NCBI RefSeq assembly: GCF_001411555.2
Contig: NC_049901.1
Coordinates: forward strand, 42,896,302 to 42,960,301
Direction of reading: 5' to 3'
DNA from: Juglans regia
Taxonomy: Eukaryota; Streptophyta; Magnoliopsida; Fagales; Juglandaceae
Length of the DNA stretch: 64,000 bases
Below, in pieces: positions 57,042-64,000 of the stretch (position 1 is its first letter; each line of letters starts with the position of its first letter). A program made the translations under genes and the position numbers. Under the pieces are notes generated by a model that searched no databases, was not told where the DNA came from, and saw nothing but the letters and a program-made list of their open reading frames with translations.

Positions 57042-58180
57042 TGAAGAGAGAACGATGGTTGGAGACGAAGTGAAGGTTGAATCAAGAAGTTTGACAGCAC
57101 AAACTTTAGGTACTGGAGGATGTAGATAGAGGACTACCTCTATGGAAAGAGACTGCAGGCCTAGTTTGTTTTCAGAGACTGCAGGCCTAGTTTGTTTTCA
57201 AAACACTTATTAACTTATATCATCTAATCATTATTACTTTCTCAAATTCTCACACAAAATAAAATAAATAATTCAACTTTTTTAAATTCTAAAATAAAAA
57301 TAATATTAAAAAAATATACTCTAACAATATTTTATTTAACTTTAAACTTTTATCTCAACTCATCTCATCTCATTTACAAAAACAAACCAAGCCGCATCTT
57401 CTATTGTTGGGGAAGAAGCTGGACAACATGGAGGATGTTGATTGAAACTTGTTAGATCAACAGGTCTAGGGGTTATACTGCTCACTTTGTCAATATCAGT
57501 TGCACATAATGTTATCAAGGAGAAGACCATAGCAAATAACAAGGTGCATCTGATGAAGAAATTGGTCAACCTTAAGATGGTAAAATGTACGTCTGTTGCC
57601 CAACATCTGAATGAGTTTAACACTATCACAAACCAGTTGTCGTTTGTCAAAATTGAGTTTGATGATGAGATTCGGGCATTGATAATTTGATTCTACTGGC
57701 ATTATTGTCGAATTGTTGGGAGGCCATGAGAATGGCTATGAATAATCTGTCGGAAAGATGAAGTTAAATTATGACGACATCCGAGATCTGATTCTTACTG
57801 AGTAGATACGCAGAAGAGATTCTAGTGAGATCTTGGGTTCAAGTTCTACCCTGAATATTAACACTCAGGGTAGGGGACATAGCAGGTCAAAGTCCAAGAA
57901 CATGAGCAAGAGCAAATCAAGATATGGGCAGCAAATCACTTGTTGATATTGTGGCAAAATAGGCTACATCAAAAGGAATTGTCAGAATCCAAAGAAGCTG
58001 AGGATGATGATGTGAATGCAGTAACTAAAGAGATACAAAATGCTCTATTTCTTGCAGTGCAAAGCCCAGTTGATGACTAAATGTTGGATTCAAGGGCTTT
58101 GTTCCATTCACTTCACACTAAGAGATCACGCAGAACTATGTTGTTGGTGATTTTGGTAAGCTGCACATGGCTAATAGAAA
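57042..58180 (+). pseudogene. Copia gag / protease relic
   Basis: The readable pieces are KVESRSLTAQTLGTGGCR, then, after a MITE insertion, KTIANNKVHLMKKLVNLK and QHLNEFNTITNQLSFVKI, which are UBN2-type capsid words. A decayed CCHC zinc knuckle follows (YCGKIGYIKRNCQNPKK, first Cys lost to a stop near 57950). Then comes a protease start, MLDSRALFHS, which stands for the usual WxxDSGAxxH. Multiple stops break it. Confidence 0.75.
57184..57393. mobile_element. MITE family A, copy 5, nested in Copia gag
   Basis: This copy shows terminal inverted repeats: GGCCTAGTTTGTTTTC at the left, and AAAAACAAACCAAGCC at the right, whose complement is GGCTTGGTTTGTTTTT. The bases GCA flank both sides (57181-57183 and 57394-57396). 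The core has CTCATCTCATCTCATTT near the right end as in the other copies. It interrupts the gag relic, so it is younger than the Copia element. Confidence 0.8.
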
Positions 58181-58683
58181 GCACTGGTTGTAGTGTGAGT
58201 GGGAGATCTACGCATCACACTCCCAAACAAGAGTGTGTGGACTTTATAGAAAGTCATACACATTCTCGAGTTTAAGAAAAACATAATCTCTATCGAAAAT
58301 TTGATGATAATTGTCATTTAGTAGTATTTTTGGGAGGTGCGTGAAAGGTCACGTAGGGTGCGATGGTTCTGGTTCATGATTAGAGAACATATATACTGTA
58401 TTTAACATCCGGATCTAGTGATGTGCTTGATAATATAGAGTTGCGACACAGTAGGTTTGACACATGAATCAGGAGGGGAACACACTTTTGAATGTGAGGT
58501 TGGGGAAGCAAAATGGGGCCAATTTTGCAATTCCTTATGAATATGAAAGCCTAAGGAAGGTTTCTGAGACCACAATGCGAAGCATATGTGTGTGAGACGA
58601 GGATAGAGCGTTTGGTGATCTAGGGTCATGTACACCTACATTTGCTGCTAGCATGGTCACCAAGATTACTAGACCTCCGTAGT

Positions 58684-59304
58684 AAGGGGTGAAAACCGAT
58701 CATATCGGTGCGGTTTTTGATAAAAATTGATGTCGATAGATGGAGGTCATTTTCATAGAAGAATCAACTGGACTAACCGATGGGGAGGAGAAATACCAGT
58801 CGTACCGATTTCAGCAGTTCTCAGTGGCTGATCTATTCGTCTATGAGAGAGAAAGAGTTGCAGTCTGAGAGAGGAGAGAGAGAATGAGAGAAATCGAAGA
58901 AGAAGATGGGAGAAGGAAGGAGACGAGGTAAAATCAAACAACGCCATTTGACTTATATTCTTTTCTTAATACGTTACGTGTAAAACGATGTCATTTGATT
59001 TAATACCAAACGACTTTGTTTCACTTTTTTTTTTTTTTGCATCCGTTACGTGTAAAACGACACAGTTTCACTTAAGCTTAAGTGAAACAGCGTCGTTTTA
59101 CCTATGATAAATATAAAAATATATATCTGGTCGGCTGACTCGACAGTTTAAAACAGGTTCGAACCGAAATCGAATTGGCCGACGTCAGTTTTGGGATATT
59201 TTTGCCGCCGACCGACCAGTTCCCTGTCTGTTTCGGCTAATTTTGTACTTCGACAGTCGGTTGACTTGGTTACGGCCTATTTGGCCAGTTTTTGTACACT
59301 CCTA
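58684..59304. mobile_element. hAT-like non-autonomous element nested in Copia
   Basis: The left end is AAGGGGTGAAAACCG. The right end, GTACACTCCTA, has the complement TAGGAGTGTAC. The flanks TCCGTAGT (58676-58683) and TTCGTAGT (59305-59312) form an 8-bp duplication with one change. The interior includes repeated ACGTTACGTGTAAAACGA-like words and a strong palindrome at 59052-59101. No transposase. Confidence 0.75.
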
Positions 59305-60539
59305 TTCGTAGTATTCACCTACCTCGAACTATATCCTGATGACTGAAGGTGGTGAACCATGCAAGATGGGAGATTGAGTAAGTGGGAGTTAGTTGGGAAT
59401 AAGCTGACTAGACTTTCGAGGAGGAAGCAGATACTGCACAAAAGGTGGGCATGTCAGCTAAAGACTGAGCAGGATGGCAGCAGCAGGAGGGATCAATCAC
59501 CCAAGTTAGAGAATGGGGTCTTAGCTATTGGTTCTCTGATATGTGCCAGGGTCGGTACAAGACCAATAATTCCTAGTGCAGTCGAAGTTTAGAGTTGCCG
59601 TGCAGATGTGTTGATTGTGGGCACTACATGAGAGTGCACAATTTAAGTTGGTCTTCTAACTTGAAAACAGGAGCTGTGAGCTGCAGAGTGTGAAGGTCTT
59701 TTGCTGGAGACAGTAGTTAATGGTTGTGGTTGAACCAGTCTCCAAGTGAGAGATTGTTGGGTTTGTGGAAGCTAGTTTTATGATTTGAGAAAACTCCAAA
59801 CAGAAAGTTCACTCGACATTCACGCGATAGGATGCTCAAGGAAAGCGCAGACAAAGAGTTTGCTTGAGTTTCACGCAACAGGTCGTTCAAGCAAATATCG
59901 AACAGAGAGTTCGCTCGAGGCTTGATTGATAGGTTGCTCGAGTAAATAACCCAAAATTTGTTTTTCTAGGGCTTCTGCCACATGCCTATATTTATGTAAT
60001 TATGTGTTTTGAAATTAGTGTTGAGCAACATGAAACGAAGAGAAAAAGAGAGAGGCAACCCTTGTGTGTGTGTGAGAGAGAGAGAGAAAAAGTGAGGGAG
60101 AGACATTGTATTAGTAGTGCATTCCTACTTGTTTCGAAATAAAATCCACTTCAACTTTGTGGATATAGACGTGTTGCCGAATTACGTAAATTTGTCTCGT
60201 ATAATTGTTTATTTTTCATATTACATGTTACTCTCAGGTACCACCCACTCCGATAGAAATTTCTCCCTTTGGGCTATGGTATGGGAGAAGAGAAGTGAGA
60301 TCTACCGATTGATTTGATATTTAGATGAGCGGCCGTTACTTGTCTGTGGTATCATTGGCAAGAACTTGGTCGGTGTTTTTCCCAACACATATTGCCAATG
60401 GTGCTATCAAGTAAAGTTTAAGCATCATATATCATTTTCGATCTTTATCTCTTTGCTATGTGGAATTGTAATGACCTCGTGCTAACTAGAATAACAATAA
60501 CTACATTAATCGTAAGATCTAATTTATGGAATGCGACGG

Positions 60540-60735
60540 TGCCATTCGCATAGTAAGCTGAAATGAAAGTTAAAATTTGAATAAAATATTATTAAAATAT
60601 TATTTTTTAATATTATTATTATTTTAAAATTTGAAAAAATTGAATTGTTTATTATATTTTGTATAAAAATTTAAAAATTTTTTAATAATTAAATAAGATG
60701 AATTGAAATGATTCTTGTATCCAAACTGGGCCTGT
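60540..60735. mobile_element. MITE family A, copy 6 (reverse orientation)
   Basis: It has AAGCTGAAATGAAAGTTAAA, AATAAAATATTATTAAAAT, TTGTTTATTATATTTTG, then AATAAGATGAATTGAAATG and CTTGTATCCAAACTGGGCC. This is the inverted family layout. The right outer end GGCCCAGTTTGGATAC (complement) resembles the TIR of copy 5. Confidence 0.7.
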
Positions 60736-61322
60736 CGGAGATCCCAGAGTTTGCTATAGATGTATGACCAAAAAGCACAATATAATGGAGTGTAAACAAA
60801 TCAAGTTCAAGTGAATGGTTAAATTTCATTTGTCTTATTTTTATCTAACATGAGTCAAGTTGAGTATATCACCCGATTACATTTTATATTCTTAAGTTGC
60901 TCATTTATTCGTCGAACGAGTTCGAACTTATTTGTGAGCTATTTAATTTTGACGAAATAAATTATTTATATTTATCTTATAACTTTATTTACAAACTTTT
61001 ATAAATCAACTTTGAGCTTTTGTAATATCTTTATATAATTTGTATGTGTGCATATATAAATGATTATATTTATAAAGAGTTAAACAGCATGTATATATCA
61101 TGTTAGCAACATAATATTTTCTAGTCCTTTTAAAATGGTTTATATTCTCATTGTACAGTTAAAAATAATACTATAAGAAGTAATAAATATAAACTGCACT
61201 GTGAAGAATATGTGGTTAATGGTTCATACACACAAATAATATCATTCTCGATTACTTGCAAATTAAGCCATCTAAATGAATACTCAGCCATAGAATTACA
61301 ACATGCACAACTGGAATAAACA
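60736..61322. other. Spacer and 3' flank of the terminal gene
   Basis: AT-rich, no gene seen. The last part probably contains the 3' UTR of the minus-strand gene. Confidence 0.6.
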
Positions 61323-64000
61323 CTATACAAAAGAATAGCTAATAATCACTGGTGGCTCCACTGGTGTTCTCAAATTCCAGTAAATCATGGTACCAGACAA
61401 TGTAATAAGTAGGGCTTCCTGGATCCACCCAACTAGACGGAGCAGCCTTCGTTCTTCTATTGCTGCTAGTCTATGGGGAATCAGCTGTGATATCTCAATC
61501 AATAGAATAAAAATCATGGAACCAATTAAAAGCATTAAGATCAAAAGTGCCCTCTCCTCCTGGTTCATGGGTTCATTGTGGATGGAAACATAAAATATTT
61601 CTGAAATGAAGATGGAGAATCCGACAAGGAGTTTGATATTTGGAATGAAACTGACCCTTCTTCGAACTGTTCTGCATATAAAACGACATTAAAATTTAAG
61701 TGATACATTGGTTCGCACACAAAACCTCGTGCACATATGAAAATAAATTGTGAAATAACTAAAAGCCAGACATGAGCAAGTGTTCCATTGCAATCTTAAA
61801 CACCAGGCCAACTATCGCATTAACACGTTAATTTGTTTGTTTTACATAGAATTTTTTGTTAATCTTATGGGGACATAAAGCACTTGAAAAGAAAGAAGAA
61901 AACAAACCTGGGATGCCTCAAAGTGAGAATGATAACATCTCCATGCATAGGATCAGAGATCTGTCATTTTAGGAACTAATATATCTTAGAAATAAAATCC
62001 TCACAATAAAGGACAGATATCAACTAAGCCACTTATTTGGTTTTCATCCATACAAACAGAGGATTGCACAAATAGATCCGCTCAGAGGAAAAGCAATACC
62101 TCTAAATCCTCTTGATTTAAGAAACCCATATAATGACAAAATGTTAAGCTCCATTTTCAATGATGCATAGTAGTTAATTTTTGAACAAAAATATGTATTG
62201 ACTTTAAACAATGTTTTACAAAAAGAAAAGACCAAATAAATATTTTGTTTTCTTTATCGGAGGATCGTGCACAAATGGTCATGGTTAAGTACCGCCAAGA
62301 AATTCAGCATTCATCAACTGGGTCGACAGATGCAATATCTAAAGTTCAAATCTATCCATGAGTCCCATACAGATCCAAGAAAAGCTGTCAACAAGCATAT
62401 TGCTCTCACTAATGAATGAATCTTCATGAAGGCGAACTCCATTCTGTATGCATCAAGATAAATGTGGCCTTACGGAAATTATCCTTGGTCAAAACATATG
62501 ACTGCTATGGTCTTTAATCATGCGCAGTGGGGATCAGTAAGTTCCATGAATGAGAAAATGAAGTCGAACAGGTCTTCTTATAACTACTAACATATTTATT
62601 TCATACCAACAAGATTGGAGAAAAGAAGAAAGAAAAATTAAAAATGCCTATGATAAAAGTTGTGTATTAGAGAGATTGAGCAGACAAAAGAAGCATCTTA
62701 AAAACTTAGCAATGGTGTTGGTGAGCAATACACATAAGAGTAATATAATCGTTCCATATAAATATCCCATGAAAACACACCATCATTGTTCAAGATTGTA
62801 AAAGATGTCTGATTAGAATCAGCGATCAGTGAGATGAAAATAGCGATTGATGAAAAAATGGTCGATATAGCATATGAAAAGATACTGAAACAGGAGGACA
62901 GAGAACATGTGAGACATTATAGTTTTACATATTTCATTCTGCATATAATAATACCAAGTGAAAAATGTGGATAGGGTCAGAATGGTTGAAGTGTAACCTT
63001 ATTATCTAGGCATTGATCATTGTTCTAACGTTATAAGTCTTGAGTTTAAAATGCAAGGAGCTGAGTCATATGTTGGTTCAGTTAAAACAACACCTAACAC
63101 GCACCCAACCCACATAAGGTCCTTTTTTGTTCAAAGTAAATCCATCATAAAGAAGCCTAGGAGGCACCAGCCAAGTACACAATAGTACACATGGGTAGAC
63201 ACAAATCAAAGTGCATAATCTATAGCATAGATGATATTGATTTAGTAGTTACATTGGGCAAGCTTGGAGCAATTATCTGATAACTATTTTCTGTTCTTAA
63301 AAAAAACAGAGAGAAGAAAAAGGAAAAAAAATTGAGTTTTTTACACTGCTAGATTTCTTCTGTTTCCATTTGAAAGAACTTTCTTTGCGAGTTTCTTTTT
63401 GTTTTCTGAAAACATTTTTTAAAATCTATTTTTAAACCACGACCTATACTCTTAACTAATTAATGGTGCCTTACTTTCTACTCAAAGATAACCAGATTTC
63501 CAAAACATAAGTTATCCTTTCCCAAACTAGGAAGCATGGTCGATTGTATTGTATATAACTATATGGGTTACATCAAAGCTCATGATCTATCTAAAAGATG
63601 AACCCTTAAACACAGCTATGGGGTGGGGAAAATGAACAAGCATTAACTCCCTGTGTACATGCCTAAAATCCAGATATAAAGATCCTGAACTACCACTCAA
63701 CTATATGTTTTTAGAAATCAAGTATAGAACAAAAAAATCAAGATAAAGAATGTGAAAAAAATGAAATTGTTAAAAAAGAATGGAGAGAAGAATCACACAG
63801 TTTTAGATATTGTAATAACAGTGAACAAGTCATAAAAAAATTAAACCTAATTAGTTGAACTTGCATTGAAATATCAGAAAATTCTGAAGAACTGAAAGAA
63901 GAGCTCCAGTGTCTTTAATAATTTAAAGAAATTGAAGTAGAGCACAGACCTGAAGAAGCATGTTGGCTAGATCTATTGCTTTGAGAAGGTTTATGACTTC
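61323..64000 (-). CDS. Unrecognised membrane protein, C-terminal exons
   Basis: Three minus-strand exons join in phase: 63950-64000 (17 codons, EVINLLKAIDLANMLLQ), 61908-61960 (ISDPMHGDVIILTLRHP plus two bases) and 61323-61671 (ending VEPPVIISYSFV and a TAG stop). All borders are GT-AG. Together they give 151 residues with two or three hydrophobic segments: KLLVGFSIFISEIFYVSI, ALLILMLLIGSMIFILLIEI and a weaker EALLITLSGTMIYW. A charged loop, HRLAAIEERRLLRLVGW, separates the last two. The strong phase agreement and coherent hydrophobicity argue for a real gene continuing beyond 64000. I do not recognise the family. The 2-kb intron between 61961 and 63949 could hide a further small exon. It contains AT-rich sequence and at about 62985-63120 something like an old dispersed repeat. 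Confidence 0.6.

Larger units (their letters stand above)
56527..60387 (+). mobile_element. Ty1/Copia element with TSD CATAT, pol-deleted
   Basis: The 5' LTR is 56527-57013 and the 3' LTR 59755-60387. Both end in TTTTTCCCAACA. The 3' LTR starts TGTTGGGTTTGTGG and the 5' LTR has TGAGGTTTGTGG. The 5-bp flanks CATAT (56522-56526 and 60388-60392) are identical. A primer-binding site, TGGTATCAAGAGCC (57016-57029), matches the initiator-Met tRNA site. A polypurine tract, AAGTGAGAGAT, precedes the 3' LTR. Only gag and the beginning of the protease remain; integrase, RT and RNase H are absent. The two LTRs differ by many substitutions and by an insertion of about 100 bp in the 3' LTR (around 60230-60330), so the insertion is old. 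Confidence 0.88.

Noticed and set aside
62985..63120. Possible tRNA-derived SINE
   Set aside because: A weak B-box-like GAGTTTAAAATGC and a leading region resembling an A box were seen, but no tail or target duplication could be defined.
1..64000. CRISPR arrays, operons, bacterial-type origins, rRNA or tRNA genes
   Set aside because: None of the repeats has regular spacers, no tRNA cloverleaf or rRNA segment was recognised, and the DNA is plainly plant nuclear.

Overview
The window is nuclear DNA of a flowering plant (eudicot). The evidence is GT-AG introns inside recognisable plant genes, three plant-specific AP2/ERF factors, an ATL-type RING-H2 ligase, and a dense set of plant transposons with low-GC, (AT)n-rich spacers. 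The repeat families resemble what I remember from woody Fagales such as the walnut family, but that is recollection and no marker here proves it.

Layout. 1-3650 (+): 3' half of the autophagy gene ATG9, with three retroposon insertions in its introns. 5455-6498 (-): intronless ATL RING-H2 ubiquitin ligase. 11079-13484 (-): four-exon 2-oxoglutarate-dependent dioxygenase. 13.5-20.4 kb: gene-free, (TA)n-rich, with several MITEs. 20.8-23 kb: remains of a MULE/FAR1-related transposase next to a GRF zinc-finger exon. 25054-27714: solo LTR with a perfect 5-bp target duplication. 29798-30670 (+): cis-prenyltransferase with an intron in its 5' leader. 35531-37234: two small group IX ERF genes. 38.8-42.97 kb (-): 3'-truncated Copia element. 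45.5-51.7 kb: a tandem duplication. One copy carries a hAT-like insert and the other a 2-kb TIR element containing a captured PPR gene fragment, so each copy supplies the empty site for the other. 54058-54747 (+): an ERF1/ERF1B-type gene. 56527-60387: a Copia element with TSD CATAT, itself invaded by a MITE and a hAT-like element. 61323-64000 (-): 3' end of an unrecognised membrane-protein gene.

Biology. The coherent host-gene story is the ERF trio. Two EDLL-motif ERFs of the ERF095/098 type and one ERF1B lie in one neighbourhood, as their Arabidopsis relatives do (At3g23220, At3g23230, At3g23240). Here a Copia element and a transposon-laden duplication push the third member about 17 kb away. 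The other genes look functionally independent.

The most unusual signal is a set of near-empty retroposon insertions. In these, 9-17 bp target duplications flank little more than a poly(A) tail preceded by CTTATC or a variant of it, the same 3' end carried by two longer L1-type fragments nearby.
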